NCBI GenBank assembly: GCA_022843945.1
Contig: JALHMR010000019.1
Location: forward strand, 1 to 64,000
From: Rhodospirillaceae bacterium
GTDB lineage: Bacteria > Pseudomonadota > Alphaproteobacteria > CACIAM-22H2
Direction: 5' to 3'
DNA: 64,000 bases
The position numbers were made by a program, and so were the translations under genes. The notes beneath the pieces are model-generated. The model did no database searches. It worked only from the letters and a program-made list of their open reading frames with translations, and had not been told where the DNA came from. Positions within the stretch are counted from its first letter, which is position 1; each line of letters starts with the position of its first letter. Shown one piece after another: positions 25,314 through 36,923 of the stretch.

Positions 25314-25688
25314 ATGAGCGGCGAAAAGACCCGGACCATCTTTGTCGTCGACGACGATGCCGTGGTGCGTGACTCCATGACCGCGCTGCTGCAGTCGCGC
25401 CAGTACAGCGTGGTCGAGTTCGATTCCGGCCGCGCTCTTCTGAACCGTGACAAGGCCCTGGCCGGCGATTGCCTGGTGGTCGACGTCCACATGCCGGAAA
25501 TGACCGGTCTCGATCTGCTAAAAACCCTGCGCGATCAAGGCGATCTCCTGCCGGCCATCGTCCTGACCGGTCGCAACGATGCCGCGATCACCGCGCAGGC
25601 CCGCGAGTTGGGGGCGGTCGCCGTTCTCGACAAGCCGGTCCGCTTCCAGGCGCTTTTTGACGCCATCGACAAGGCCCTCGCGCCCTAG
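25314..25688 (+). CDS. Single-domain response regulator
   Basis: A 124-residue receiver-only protein of the FixJ-receiver type: VVDDDAVVRD acidic pocket, phospho-acceptor in CLVVDVHMPEMTG, T in IVLTGRND and K in VLDKPVRF. In rhizobia, comparable orphan receivers (FixT-like or phosphate-sink proteins) tune FixLJ output, but that role is only a suggestion here. It is preceded by promoter element copy 1, so it is probably expressed separately from fixLJ. Confidence 0.88.
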   Translation: MSGEKTRTIFVVDDDAVVRDSMTALLQSRQYSVVEFDSGRALLNRDKALAGDCLVVDVHMPEMTGLDLLKTLRDQGDLLPAIVLTGRNDAAITAQARELGAVAVLDKPVRFQALFDAIDKALAP

Positions 25689-25742
25689 GGTCCCCGCCGC
25701 CTCGCGGCTTTTCCCGCCGTATCGATACGAGTGCGCCGCCGC

Positions 25743-25759
25743 TACGTAGTTGCCCTTAA
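25743..25759 (+). promoter_or_regulatory. Shared promoter element, copy 2 (possible FixJ box)
   Basis: TACGTAGTTGCCCTTAA, 90 bases before the ATG of the large sensor kinase at 25850. The 15 bases cgccgccgctacgta leading into it are identical to those in the leader of the chemoreceptor at 20376. Confidence 0.6.
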
Positions 25760-25849
25760 GGGCTTTCCACGAATGGCGCCGCGCGCCCGGCGGCGGTCTT
25801 ATGCGGGCGACGCCGGCGTGCACGGCGGGCGCCTCCCGAGGACATCCCG

Positions 25850-28809
<2,960 letters not shown>

Positions 28810-28816
<7 letters not shown>

Positions 28817-28826
28817 AGTCCCTTAG
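28810..28826 (+). promoter_or_regulatory. Shared promoter element, copy 3 (possible FixJ box)
   Basis: TATGTAGAGTCCCTTAG overlaps the stop codon of the kinase at 28816 and lies 77 bases before the receiver gene at 28904. It matches copies 1 and 2 at 11 of the 13 positions outside the variable spacer and K position. Confidence 0.5.
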
Positions 28827-28903
28827 GTAGGTTTCCTCAATATCCACGGCCATTTCCTTCCCCTAGCCTGACCCTCGAAAACGATCCCCAAGGACACACA
28901 GCC

Positions 28904-29278
28904 ATGGCCAAGATCCTGATCATCGACGACGAAAAGCCGGTCCGCGACGCGCTCGAGGCGATCGCCGCCGCTGCCGGCCACCAGACCCGCGCGGCCGGCG
29001 ACGGGCGGCAGGGCCTGGTCCAGTTCGCCGCCTTCCAGCCCGACCTGGTAATCACCGACATGCTGATGCCCGAGAAAGAGGGCATCGAGACCATCGCCGA
29101 CCTGCGCAAGCTGCGTCCCACCCTGCCGATCATCGCTATCTCCGGCGGCGGTCGTGTCGGTAATCTGAGCTTCCTCAAGATCGCCCAGCGCTTCGGCGCC
29201 AACCGCACCATCGCCAAGCCGTTCTCGGCCCAGGCGATCCTCACCGCACTCACCGAACTCCTGCCGGCAGCCGCCTAG
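28904..29278 (+). CDS. Single-domain response regulator
   Basis: A 124-residue receiver-only protein (ILIIDDEKPVRDALEAIA; phospho-acceptor in PDLVITDMLMPEKEG; IAISGG; TIAKPFSAQ). It closely resembles the receiver at 30675, so the two are probable duplicates flanking the degenerate EAL-like gene. It has its own promoter element (copy 3) although it lies directly after a kinase without a receiver, which is the likely phosphodonor. Confidence 0.88.
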   Translation: MAKILIIDDEKPVRDALEAIAAAAGHQTRAAGDGRQGLVQFAAFQPDLVITDMLMPEKEGIETIADLRKLRPTLPIIAISGGGRVGNLSFLKIAQRFGANRTIAKPFSAQAILTALTELLPAAA

Positions 29279-29290
29279 AAAGCTTCATCC

Positions 29291-30655
29291 ATGACCGATG
29301 CCACCGTCCTGTCCCGCATGGGTAACCGCCTGAGCAGCCTGCTCAGCGACGAGACCGCCGCCGCCGCCAAGTCCCGGCCGGACGGGTCGCGCGGCGTGCT
29401 GTCAGCGGAGGAATTCGAGGCCCGCGCCAGCAAGACCGCCGGGGAAACCGGGCGCACGCTGGCCGGCGCCGTCAATTTCATCGGCCTGTCAAAGATCAAG
29501 GAGAGGCTGGGCGAACGCTGGGAAAAGCTGGCGACGCGGGCCGACGAGGTTGCCCGCCGGGCCATCGAGCACCGGCTCGACGATGTCGACGTCTACACGC
29601 GCCAGGGGGAGCTGCAGTACCTCGTCCTGTTCGCGCATCTGAGCGAGGAGCACGCCCGGATCAAATGCAGCCTGATCGCCGAGGAGATCACCAAGCGCCT
29701 GCTTGGCGACGAGATTTCGCCCGAGCCGCTCGAGGTCAAGACCATGGTTTCGCAGGCCCAGCACGACACCGCCGCCGGCAACGCGCCTGATATCGCCATG
29801 CTGGCGGCGCGGCTGGCCAGCGAGGAGCCGACGGCGAAAGCGGCGGCCGCGCCGGACGACGACTGGTGGGACGGAAGCACCGCCGACGATCCGCTCGACA
29901 GCATCCGCCTGGCCTACCGGCCGCTGTGGGACGTGCGCCGCCACGCGCTGGCCACCTATGTCTGCACGCCGCTGGCCTCCGGTGCCGCCGGCCGCCTGGT
30001 GCTGGGCGACGACGAGATCGCGGGCGCGGCCGATGCCGCCACCGTCAGCCGTCTCGACCTGATGATGCAGCGCCGCGTGATTGGCGACCTGCGCCATCTC
30101 CTGGCCACCGGCCGCAAGCTGCTGCTCTGTCTGCCCGTCCACTTCGAGACCATGGCCTCCAACGCGCGGCGCATGCCCTATCTCGACCGCTGCCGGCGCG
30201 GCATTCCGCAAGGCGGCGAACGCTGCCTTGCTTTCGAGATCGTCGGAGCCCCGGCCGGCATGCCGCAGGGCCGCCTGCTCGAGCTGTCGAGCAGCCTGAA
30301 GCGTCATGGCCGCTGCGTCTTCCTGCGCGCCACCGCGAGCCACAGCATCTTCCGGCATCCCTCGGAGACCGGCATCTCGGCCATCGGCCTCACCCACCAG
30401 TCGCGCGGCAACGAGCGCCTGGAGATCGAGGCCTTCCAGCGTTTCGCCGCCGGTGCCAAGAAGAGCGGCGCCACCACCTACATCCGGGGCCTGCGCAGCC
30501 TCAGCCTGGTCACCGCGGCGATCGGCGCCGGATTCGATTTCGTCGACGGCGAGGCCGTTGCCTCGCTGGCCGAGAAGCCGGCCAACGCCTACCAGTTCGA
30601 CATCGAGGACCTGTTCGCCCGCCAGATGGGCATCGCCAGCACACAGGCCGCCTGA
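29291..30655 (+). CDS. Unknown protein with a degenerate EAL-like C-terminal domain
   Basis: A 454-residue cytoplasmic protein 12 bases downstream of one receiver gene and 19 before another. The N-terminal half is helical and charged, with a DDDWWDG acidic linker near residue 195. The C-terminal half (about 205-445) has the alpha/beta rhythm and end motif of EAL domains: IGDLRHLLATG, ISAIGLTHQSRGN, TYIRGLRSLSLVTAAIGAGF and DFVDGEAVASLAE. The EAL signature and metal ligands are absent, so it should not hydrolyse cyclic di-GMP and may act as a protein-binding output for the neighbouring receivers. The fold call is by pattern only. Confidence 0.6.
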   Translation: MTDATVLSRMGNRLSSLLSDETAAAAKSRPDGSRGVLSAEEFEARASKTAGETGRTLAGAVNFIGLSKIKERLGERWEKLATRADEVARRAIEHRLDDVDVYTRQGELQYLVLFAHLSEEHARIKCSLIAEEITKRLLGDEISPEPLEVKTMVSQAQHDTAAGNAPDIAMLAARLASEEPTAKAAAAPDDDWWDGSTADDPLDSIRLAYRPLWDVRRHALATYVCTPLASGAAGRLVLGDDEIAGAADAATVSRLDLMMQRRVIGDLRHLLATGRKLLLCLPVHFETMASNARRMPYLDRCRRGIPQGGERCLAFEIVGAPAGMPQGRLLELSSSLKRHGRCVFLRATASHSIFRHPSETGISAIGLTHQSRGNERLEIEAFQRFAAGAKKSGATTYIRGLRSLSLVTAAIGAGFDFVDGEAVASLAEKPANAYQFDIEDLFARQMGIASTQAA

Positions 30656-30674
30656 CGGCCGAGGGAAGAATGTC

Positions 30675-31055
30675 ATGGCCCGTGTCCTGATCATCGATGA
30701 CGAACCCGCGGTGCGCGAGGCGATCGGCGCCATGATGGCCGCCGCCGGCCACGAGATCTGCATCGCCGCCGACGGCCATCAGGGCCTCAAACGCCACCGC
30801 GATTTCCAGCCCGACCTGGTGATCACCGACATCATCATGCCCGGCAAGGAAGGCATCGGCACGATCTGCGCGCTGCGCAAAATCGCGCCCACCCTGCCGA
30901 TCATCGCCATGTCGGGTTCGGATAGCGGCCGGTTCGGGGGCGTGAGCTATCTCAGCCTCGCGGGGAAGCTGGGCGCCGACAGCACCCTGAGCAAGCCGGT
31001 CTCTCCCCGGGATCTCCTGGCCGCCGTCAGCGCCCTGTTACCCTGGGCCGCCTGA
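30675..31055 (+). CDS. Single-domain response regulator
   Basis: A 126-residue receiver-only protein (VLIIDDEPAVREAIGAMM; phospho-acceptor in PDLVITDIIMPGKEG; IAMSGSDS; TLSKPVSP). It resembles the receiver at 28904 throughout and probably arose by local duplication. The ATG at 30675 follows a GAGGGAAGAA ribosome binding site. It is co-directional with, and 19 bases from, the degenerate EAL-like gene. Confidence 0.88.
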   Translation: MARVLIIDDEPAVREAIGAMMAAAGHEICIAADGHQGLKRHRDFQPDLVITDIIMPGKEGIGTICALRKIAPTLPIIAMSGSDSGRFGGVSYLSLAGKLGADSTLSKPVSPRDLLAAVSALLPWAA

Positions 31056-31191
31056 GTACGGCCGCGGCCGGCCGCTGGTGGGCCGACGCCAGGCTCTAAA
31101 GGCTTTTCCCGGCCGATCTCAGGTTTTTCCCCATAGCCGGCCACCGCCAAATCCGTACCTTCGTATTTTGCGTCGTCAAGGGGGTCAGGGG

Positions 31192-31365
31192 TTGCCGGAG
31201 AACAAGATCAAGCTGTACCGCTCGCGGGCGGCGCAGCTCCGCAAGGACGCCACGCATTCCGCGTCGGCCGCCATCCAGCGCGAGATGACCGCCCTGGCCG
31301 ACCAGTACGAAGAGCTGGCGACGACGATCGAGCACGAGCTCAGCAAGAAAACGGCGCGAAAATAG
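31192..31365 (+). CDS. Small helical protein, unknown
   Basis: A 57-residue, probably all-helical protein (AAIQREMTALADQYEELAT in the middle, lysine-rich end). The frame is open upstream to 31078, but that part reads as non-coding; a TTG at 31192 after AAGGGGGTCAGGGG gives a sensible start. Similar short proteins of this style are common and uncharacterised in alphaproteobacteria. Function unknown. Confidence 0.5.
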   Translation: MPENKIKLYRSRAAQLRKDATHSASAAIQREMTALADQYEELATTIEHELSKKTARK

Positions 31366-31444
31366 ACCGGGCCAGAGCGTGGGCGGCGACGGCGGCGTCG
31401 AGAAGTTTCGACTTCTCCCTGCGGATGCGTCTAACCTTGCGCGC

Positions 31445-31921
31445 ATGACGGTCCTGGTCCGGGATCCCGACGATCTGGTCGCCTGCGGCGCCGCTGAAAA
31501 AATCCGGCAGGCCTATGCCTATTGGCGCTCGGTGCATCCAGCGGGCGGCGGCCTGCCGGGGCGCGAGCACATCGAGCCGCGGCAGCTCGGCCGCCTCCTG
31601 CCGCTAGTCTGGCTGATCGATATTCAGCGCCAGCCGTTTCGCCTGCGCTACCGGCTGGTGGGGACCGAGGTGGTGACCATGCTCGGCCGCGAGGTCACCG
31701 GCCAGTGGCTCGACGAGGCCCATCCCGATATCGACGCCCATCAGAGCTACCTGAGCCGGGCGCGGGGCGTGATCGACGACCACCTGCCGAACTGGCGGCA
31801 CGGCCGGCCGAATCTGTGGAAGCACGACACCTACACGACGGTGCAGAACCTGATCATGCCGCTGGCCGGCGATGGCCGGACGGTCGACATGCTGTTCAAC
31901 ATCAGCGTCGCCAGCCGCTGA
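31445..31921 (+). CDS. PAS-domain protein (PAS_5-like)
   Basis: A 158-residue stand-alone protein resembling the PAS_5 family: LGRLLPLVWLIDIQRQPFRL, YRLVGTEVVTMLGREVTGQW and a C-terminal strand pair ending in DMLFNISVASR. No catalytic output domain. A second member of the family is encoded at 47255. The ATG at 31445 was chosen because upstream codons do not resemble the family. It may sense a small ligand or redox cofactor in the signalling island. Confidence 0.7.
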   Translation: MTVLVRDPDDLVACGAAEKIRQAYAYWRSVHPAGGGLPGREHIEPRQLGRLLPLVWLIDIQRQPFRLRYRLVGTEVVTMLGREVTGQWLDEAHPDIDAHQSYLSRARGVIDDHLPNWRHGRPNLWKHDTYTTVQNLIMPLAGDGRTVDMLFNISVASR

Positions 31922-31951
31922 AGCCCCGGGCTTCCGGAAATCTCCCGGCGA

Positions 31952-32194
31952 TCAGTTCTGGCCGCGCTTGGCCCAGGATTCGGCGATGCCGGCCAGGCAT
32001 TGCTGGGCGATCTGCGTCATCTCCGGCGAGGTCGCGTTGGCGGTGGCCGAGCCCACGCTCTGAGCGGCCAGCGCCGTCACGTCGGCGAGTTCCGACGTGG
32101 TCATGATCCCCTTCATCACCAGGGCGTTGAGAATCGCGATCTGCAACGAAAGCGACGCGAAACCGTAAGCACCCGAGAGCACATGATCGTCCAT
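31952..32194 (-). CDS. Small hypothetical protein
   Basis: An 80-residue protein (starts MDDHVLSGAYGFASLSLQIA) without recognised domain; mostly helical with alanine/threonine-rich stretches. The ATG at 32194 follows GGTGGAG at a good distance, better than the upstream TTG. Convergent with the PAS gene, whose stop is 30 bases away. Confidence 0.6.
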   Translation of the reverse strand: MDDHVLSGAYGFASLSLQIAILNALVMKGIMTTSELADVTALAAQSVGSATANATSPEMTQIAQQCLAGIAESWAKRGQN

Positions 32195-32304
32195 GATCAA
32201 CTCCACCAAGTCCGAAATAGGGGAAGCCGCACCCTAGCAGAGCGCCGCCGAAAACCGGACTCACGATTCAGCGCCGGCGTCCGCCGACCGGCCACCTGGA
32301 ACGG

Positions 32305-32943
32305 TCAGCCGGGACGGAGTCTGTAGAACGGCAACGACAGGCTGTAGATGATGGCGACGGCCCGCAGGGCAAAGGTCGCAGTCACCGCGATGATCAGCGA
32401 CGTCTCGTAGTCCAGCCCGCCGATATCATGGAGCCCGATGTAGAGAACGGCCCCGGCCGCGGCCACGGTCGCGTAGATCTCCTTGTGCAGGATCACCGGG
32501 ATGTCGTTACACAGGACATCGCGGATGATGCCGCCGCCCGCCGCGGCAATGACCCCGGTGCTGACCGCGACCAGGGGAGAGGCATCGGCGGCCAGCGCCT
32601 TGTCGGCACCGATCGCGGCATAAAGCCCCATCCCCAGCGCATCGGCCCACAGCAGCCAGGTTTCGCGCCGGTCCACATGCGGCGTGGCGACGTAGACGGC
32701 GACCGTCACCACCAGGCAGATGACGAGATATTCCGGTTGCCGGGTCCAGGCCACCGGATAGCCGAGGAGAACATCGCGCAGCGTGCCGCCGCCGATCGCC
32801 GCGACGATGCCGACCAGCACGAAGCCGCCAATATCCATGTTCTTGCGCGCCGCCGCCAGGGCGCCCGACGCCGCAAGTGCTGCGAGCGCCAGCAGGTCGA
32901 GCCAGTAGAAAAAGACCGGCAGTGCGTGGGCGTGATCATCCAT
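32305..32943 (-). CDS. TRIC-type trimeric intracellular cation channel family protein
   Basis: A 212-residue membrane protein with about seven hydrophobic segments and the duplicated glycine motif of the family: AIGGGTLRDVLLG and AAGGGIIRDVLCND. Prokaryotic members (the former UPF0126 group, like YicG/YadS) form trimeric potassium-permeable pores in the inner membrane. It is last in a same-strand run with the yciI-like and Bug-type genes, though no functional link is evident. Confidence 0.9.
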   Translation of the reverse strand: MDDHAHALPVFFYWLDLLALAALAASGALAAARKNMDIGGFVLVGIVAAIGGGTLRDVLLGYPVAWTRQPEYLVICLVVTVAVYVATPHVDRRETWLLWADALGMGLYAAIGADKALAADASPLVAVSTGVIAAAGGGIIRDVLCNDIPVILHKEIYATVAAAGAVLYIGLHDIGGLDYETSLIIAVTATFALRAVAIIYSLSLPFYRLRPG

Positions 32944-32976
32944 GATACCTGCTCCCCCCGGTTTCTCTGATCGGCG

Positions 32977-33282
32977 TCAGGCGGCCGGCAGGGTCGGCGA
33001 CAGAACCGACCGCAGCGCGGGCGCCGTATACTTGGCTTCGAACTCGGTGATCTCGCACGTCGCCATGCCGCGCTGCAGGAACGGCGCCTCGGCCAGGACG
33101 GCGACCAGCCGCTCCCGGCCGATGCCGTTGACGACGATGATGCCGCCGGCCCGCGGGACTTTCGCACCGACGACAAGGAATGTGCCGTCGGCCACGTGCT
33201 TGGCCAGGAAGGCGCGGTGCTCGGTCATCAGCTTGTCCATCTCGGACAGCGGCTTGAGGTTGTGAAAATTGAGGATGTACAT
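32977..33282 (-). CDS. YciI-family protein
   Basis: A 101-residue protein with the ferredoxin-like alpha/beta fold expected for YciI proteins: MYILNFHNL start, a short helix with TEHRAFLAKH and the later GGIIVVNGIGRERLVAVLAE. The catalytic-type histidine is in the TEHRAF segment. Some members act in dechlorination or muconolactone-type chemistry, and the neighbouring dioxygenase makes aromatic catabolism plausible. It starts four bases after the end of the Bug-type gene, so they are cotranscribed. Confidence 0.8.
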   Translation of the reverse strand: MYILNFHNLKPLSEMDKLMTEHRAFLAKHVADGTFLVVGAKVPRAGGIIVVNGIGRERLVAVLAEAPFLQRGMATCEITEFEAKYTAPALRSVLSPTLPAA

Positions 33283-33286
33283 CGCT

Positions 33287-34255
33287 CTACTCCGCCTTGA
33301 GGTTGGTGGCTTTGACGATCGGGCCGAACCTGGCCATGTCGCTGGCGATGCGCGCGGCGAGCTGCGCCGACGGCTCGGCGCCCGGCTCGGCGCCGATCGC
33401 CTTCAGGCGATCGCGCATGTCGGGCATTTGGACGTAGCGCGCCAGCAGGCTGCCCAGCCGGGCGATGATCGCCGGCGGCGTTCCCGCGGGAGCAAACAAC
33501 CCGGCCCAGAAGGTCATTTCGTAGCCGGGAATGCCTGCCTCGGTCATCGTCGCGAGATTCGGCAGGGCGCCGACGCGACGGTCCGACATCACCGCGACCG
33601 CCCGCACCCGGCCGGATTCGATATGCGGCAGAAGCGGCGTGCTTTCCAGGATCGTCAGCTGGATCTCGCCGGAGATCAGCGCCGTGACCGCCGCCGCGCT
33701 GCCGGTGTAGCGCACCGTGGTGATGGAAAGCCCGGCGAACTGGTTCAGCATCTCGGCCGCCAGCTGCATCGAGACGGCCGAGGTGCCGTTGTTCAGCTTG
33801 CCGGGATTGGCCCTGGCGTAGTCGAGGAATTCCCGCGGCGAGCGCACCGGCACGGCGGGATGGACGGCCAGCACCAGCGGGAAGAAGCCGATCGTCGAGA
33901 TCGGCACGAAATCGCGCAGTGGATCGTAGGGCACCTTGGGAAAGATCAGCGGATTCATCATCAACGGCCCGCTCGAGCCGAGGAGCAGCGTGTGCCCGTC
34001 CGCCGGCGCCCGGCTGACGAGCTCGGCGGCGATCGTTCCGCTGGCGCCCGAGCGGTTCTCGACGACAACCTGCTGCCCCAGGTCCTCCGTGAGCTTGCTG
34101 GCCGCCACGCGCGCGATGAGGTCCAGGCCGCCACCGGCCGGAAAGCCGACCAGGATCTTGACCGGGCGACTCGGATAGGATTGCGCGACAGCGCTGCCGG
34201 CCCAGGCCACGGCCGCGGTCATCAGGAGCATCGCTATCCGTCTTCGCACGGCCAC
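33287..34255 (-). CDS. Bug-family substrate-binding protein of a tripartite tricarboxylate-type transporter
   Basis: A 322-residue periplasmic binding protein with a signal peptide (MLLMTAAVAWAGSAVAQ) and the family motif YPSRPVKILVGFPAGGGLDL. Bug proteins bind carboxylates, aromatic acids or nicotinate-like compounds for TctAB-type transporters; no tctA or tctB is in the window, so it must work with a distant permease or as an orphan sensor. It sits next to a MarR regulator and a ring-hydroxylating dioxygenase, suggesting an aromatic-acid ligand. Confidence 0.9.
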   Translation of the reverse strand: MAVRRRIAMLLMTAAVAWAGSAVAQSYPSRPVKILVGFPAGGGLDLIARVAASKLTEDLGQQVVVENRSGASGTIAAELVSRAPADGHTLLLGSSGPLMMNPLIFPKVPYDPLRDFVPISTIGFFPLVLAVHPAVPVRSPREFLDYARANPGKLNNGTSAVSMQLAAEMLNQFAGLSITTVRYTGSAAAVTALISGEIQLTILESTPLLPHIESGRVRAVAVMSDRRVGALPNLATMTEAGIPGYEMTFWAGLFAPAGTPPAIIARLGSLLARYVQMPDMRDRLKAIGAEPGAEPSAQLAARIASDMARFGPIVKATNLKAE

Positions 34256-34274
34256 CCTCCCCCGGTTGATGCGT

Positions 34275-34799
34275 TCAGGCCCTGGCGCGCTGGCCGCGTC
34301 CGGCCAGTGAATCGAAGTTGCGGCACATCTGCCGGAGCGCCCAGCGCGCCAGCTCGACCGTCGGCTCGGGCACGCCGGCGATCGCCGCCTCGTTGACGGC
34401 GCGGACGGATGGCCAGATCAGCGAGAACAGGCGCTCGCCGTCCGCGGTCAGCGTGATACGCGTCACGCGCGCGTCGCTGGTGTCGGTCAGGCGGTTGATC
34501 CAGCCGTTGCGCACCATCCGCTCGATGGTGCGCGACAGCGTGGTGCGCTCGATGTTGGTGAGCTCGGCCAAGGCGCTGATCGACAGGCGGTGGCGGCTGT
34601 AGAGCGACGCCATCACCCGCCATTCGGGCACGCGCAGGCTGACGGATTTCAGCGATACCGCGAGTTGCCGGTCGCGGCGCTCGAGAAGCTGGCTGATCCA
34701 GAAGAAGAGATGCTGCTCGAGCGCAAAAACCGGGGCGTTGCCCGTCCCTTCGGACGAAGACCGGTCTTCATGCGCGGTCGGCCTGGTGCGTGACGACAT
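34275..34799 (-). CDS. MarR-family transcriptional regulator
   Basis: A 174-residue winged-helix repressor of the MarR family: VPEWRVMASLYSRHRLSISA, LAELTNIERTTLSRTIERMV, and a wing with TDTSDARVTRITLTADGERLF. The ATG at 34799 follows GAGGGAGG, better than the upstream alternative at 34835. It is paralogous to the MarR gene at 36924 (similar along its length). The AT-rich palindrome at 34836 is a likely binding site, allowing autoregulation. MarR proteins near dioxygenases usually respond to aromatic acids. Confidence 0.9.
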   Translation of the reverse strand: MSSRTRPTAHEDRSSSEGTGNAPVFALEQHLFFWISQLLERRDRQLAVSLKSVSLRVPEWRVMASLYSRHRLSISALAELTNIERTTLSRTIERMVRNGWINRLTDTSDARVTRITLTADGERLFSLIWPSVRAVNEAAIAGVPEPTVELARWALRQMCRNFDSLAGRGQRARA

Positions 34800-34835
34800 A
34801 TCGACCTCCCTCAGCCCGGGAGGATCTACCACCAC

Positions 34836-34849
34836 TATATGTTCATATA
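34836..34849. promoter_or_regulatory. Candidate MarR operator in an AT-rich promoter
   Basis: tatatgttcatata is a near-palindrome 37 bases upstream of the marR start. It lies within a stretch (34836-34960) that is much more AT-rich than the rest of the window and contains further tatatg/catata-like sequences (such as ttatatgcttatgcatgc). This is typical of MarR-controlled promoters; the assignment is inference. Confidence 0.4.
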
Positions 34850-35024
34850 CAACTATTTTATATGCTTATGCATGCATTATAGGCCTAAAATAATGATATG
34901 TAACTATATTATATGTGTTTCCGGACACAAACCATTTTCATTTGCACGTACATTTGCGGGCACGGTCACCGCCGATGGCCCGGCACCGGGCGGGCGCGAG
35001 GGTCTGTTCCTGATGGAAAAACGG

Positions 35025-35600
35025 CTACACCCAGGCCTGCAGCACGTACTCGTAGGGGCCTTGCGCGTTCACCATGTCGACGCGCTGCAGCTTGATACGC
35101 AGACCGTCTTTCGTGCGCCGCAGGTGATGGATGTACGAGCCGGCGAAATGCCGTGTCGAATCGTTGCGGAACTCCATCATGTGGAAGCGCGAGCGCGCGA
35201 CGATCTCGCCGGCACTCTCCTCCTCGATAATGACATTGGCGACGACATGATTGGTGCCCCACGCCGTCTTCTGCGACCAGGCGCGCGGATGGCCGAGGCG
35301 CTTCAGGCGCACGCTCATCAGGTCGCGATCCTCCCAGAAGATCGAGGGCACGCCGTCGCCGGTGGTCTGTTCCGGGCTGGCCGGCATCCAGTACATCCCG
35401 TCCACCGCAAAGAGGTCGATGAATTCCTGCCAGCGCTTATCGTCCAGGCACTCGGCCTGCCAGTAGAGGAACTGCTCGACTTCGCGTTTGGTGTCGCTGT
35501 CCCCGGCGCGTATCCGCCTGCGGGCCCCATTCTTGCCGCCAGCCTTCGGCTTCACTGCCGCTTTCAGTATCGCCACGGCTTTACCAGGCTTCTTGGCCAT
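35025..35600 (-). CDS. Aromatic-ring-hydroxylating dioxygenase, beta subunit
   Basis: A 191-residue protein of the small-subunit family (SnoaL-like fold): EVEQFLYWQAECLDDKRWQE, FAVDGMYWMPASPEQT, and ARSRFHMMEFRN. It has an unusual lysine-rich N-terminal tail of about 35 residues. It follows the alpha subunit by one base, so the two are cotranslated; it presumably stabilises the alpha3beta3 oxygenase. The ferredoxin/reductase partners are not adjacent. Confidence 0.9.
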   Translation of the reverse strand: MAKKPGKAVAILKAAVKPKAGGKNGARRRIRAGDSDTKREVEQFLYWQAECLDDKRWQEFIDLFAVDGMYWMPASPEQTTGDGVPSIFWEDRDLMSVRLKRLGHPRAWSQKTAWGTNHVVANVIIEEESAGEIVARSRFHMMEFRNDSTRHFAGSYIHHLRRTKDGLRIKLQRVDMVNAQGPYEYVLQAWV

Positions 35601-35601
35601 C

Positions 35602-36912
35602 TCAGTTGGTTCCCATGTACTCGGTCCAGGCGCGGAACTGGTTGCGCATGGGCTGCTCCGAGGTGCCGATGACCGAGGTGACCACGCCGTTCTCCTCCGG
35701 ATCCTGGCCGGCGTTGCGGTGGAAGCTCACCCAGTCACCGCCGTTCGACGACAGGCCCTGGTGGCATTTCCAGAAATTCCACAGGTCGTCGGCGTTGACC
35801 ATGGTCGAGGGCGAATTGACCAGGTTGTAGTAGCCGAGCGCCCTTCGATAGATCGGCTCGGGCGCGCCCTTGAGGCGGAAATGCCAGATCTCGGTCAGCG
35901 TTTTGTCGACGCCCAGCGGCCGCACGGCGCGCAGCTGCTGCAGCGCCGACTGCACCGACAGGCCGGGATAGAGCAGCACGTGGTGGATATTGACCCCGAG
36001 GATCTCCTCCATCCGCTGCTTGCCGTAGGCCTTCTCCATCACCCTTTCGTAAGCCAGCGTGTCGGGATCGCGCGGCCGCAGGCCCATATAGCCCGTGAGG
36101 ATGCAGTGGCCGTGCCTGTAGCCGAGGGTCCGGAACCCGTCCCAGCTGGTGATCGGCGTCGCGAAGGCCGAGAGGAAGTGATAGGCGAGCGGCGCGTCCT
36201 TCTTGTTCTTCTTGAATTCGTCCTCGACCGCGGCCGCTGCGCGGCCGGTCGATTCATGCGTCACCGCCGGGTGCAGCGCGTCGAGCTGGTTTTCGAGAAA
36301 GATCTTCCAGTTCGAGTTCTGGATGACGCGGAAGCAGGTCGGCACGACCTCGACCTCGCCCTCGGGCGCGCGGTCGCACATGTCGTCGAAGGCGACCTTG
36401 GCCGGGCCCAGCCAGTCGAGCAGCGACGGGCCCCCATCCGCCAGGCTGGCGAAGACGAAGCCGCGATAGGAGGCGACGCGCGCCGCCGGCTTCATGCTGC
36501 AATCGGGATTGGCGATCGACAGGCGCGTGCCCTCGTAGCCCTTCTCCAGCGGGATGGCCTTGCAGGTGCCGTCGGTATCGAACTGCCAGGAATGGTAGGA
36601 GCAGGTGATGCTCTTGCCGACATTGCCCGAGCGGTCGCCGTAGAGCAGGGCGCCGCGATGCGGGCAGCGGTTGTAGAGAACGCGCACCGACCGGTCGGAA
36701 TGGCGGGTCATCAGCATCGGCTGGCGGCCGATCTGCACCGTCCAGTAGTCGCCGACATTCTTCACCTGGCTCTCGTGTCCGACATAGGTCCACACCTTGT
36801 TGAAGATGCGTTCCATCTCGAGCTCGAAGATGCCGGCGTCGGTGTAGACGCCGCGATGCACGCGGTCGGGCTCCACCGCCTTGCGCAGATCGAGACCCAG
36901 ATCGACTCCCAT
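35602..36912 (-). CDS. Rieske-type aromatic-ring-hydroxylating dioxygenase, alpha subunit
   Basis: The catalytic 436-residue subunit that adds oxygen to an aromatic ring. Rieske ligands C83-x-H85 (YNRCPHRGALL) and C104-x2-H107 (ITCSYHSWQF) bind the 2Fe-2S cluster. The mononuclear iron site shows D211, H214 and H219 in LDALHPAVTHES, with a further aspartate in the C-terminal half. The ATG at 36912 was chosen because the longer frame reads the neighbouring marR gene out of phase. Substrate unknown; similarity is to benzoate/anthranilate-type oxygenases. It is encoded between two paralogous MarR regulators. Confidence 0.92.
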   Translation of the reverse strand: MGVDLGLDLRKAVEPDRVHRGVYTDAGIFELEMERIFNKVWTYVGHESQVKNVGDYWTVQIGRQPMLMTRHSDRSVRVLYNRCPHRGALLYGDRSGNVGKSITCSYHSWQFDTDGTCKAIPLEKGYEGTRLSIANPDCSMKPAARVASYRGFVFASLADGGPSLLDWLGPAKVAFDDMCDRAPEGEVEVVPTCFRVIQNSNWKIFLENQLDALHPAVTHESTGRAAAAVEDEFKKNKKDAPLAYHFLSAFATPITSWDGFRTLGYRHGHCILTGYMGLRPRDPDTLAYERVMEKAYGKQRMEEILGVNIHHVLLYPGLSVQSALQQLRAVRPLGVDKTLTEIWHFRLKGAPEPIYRRALGYYNLVNSPSTMVNADDLWNFWKCHQGLSSNGGDWVSFHRNAGQDPEENGVVTSVIGTSEQPMRNQFRAWTEYMGTN

Positions 36913-36923
36913 GCTCCTCTCCC

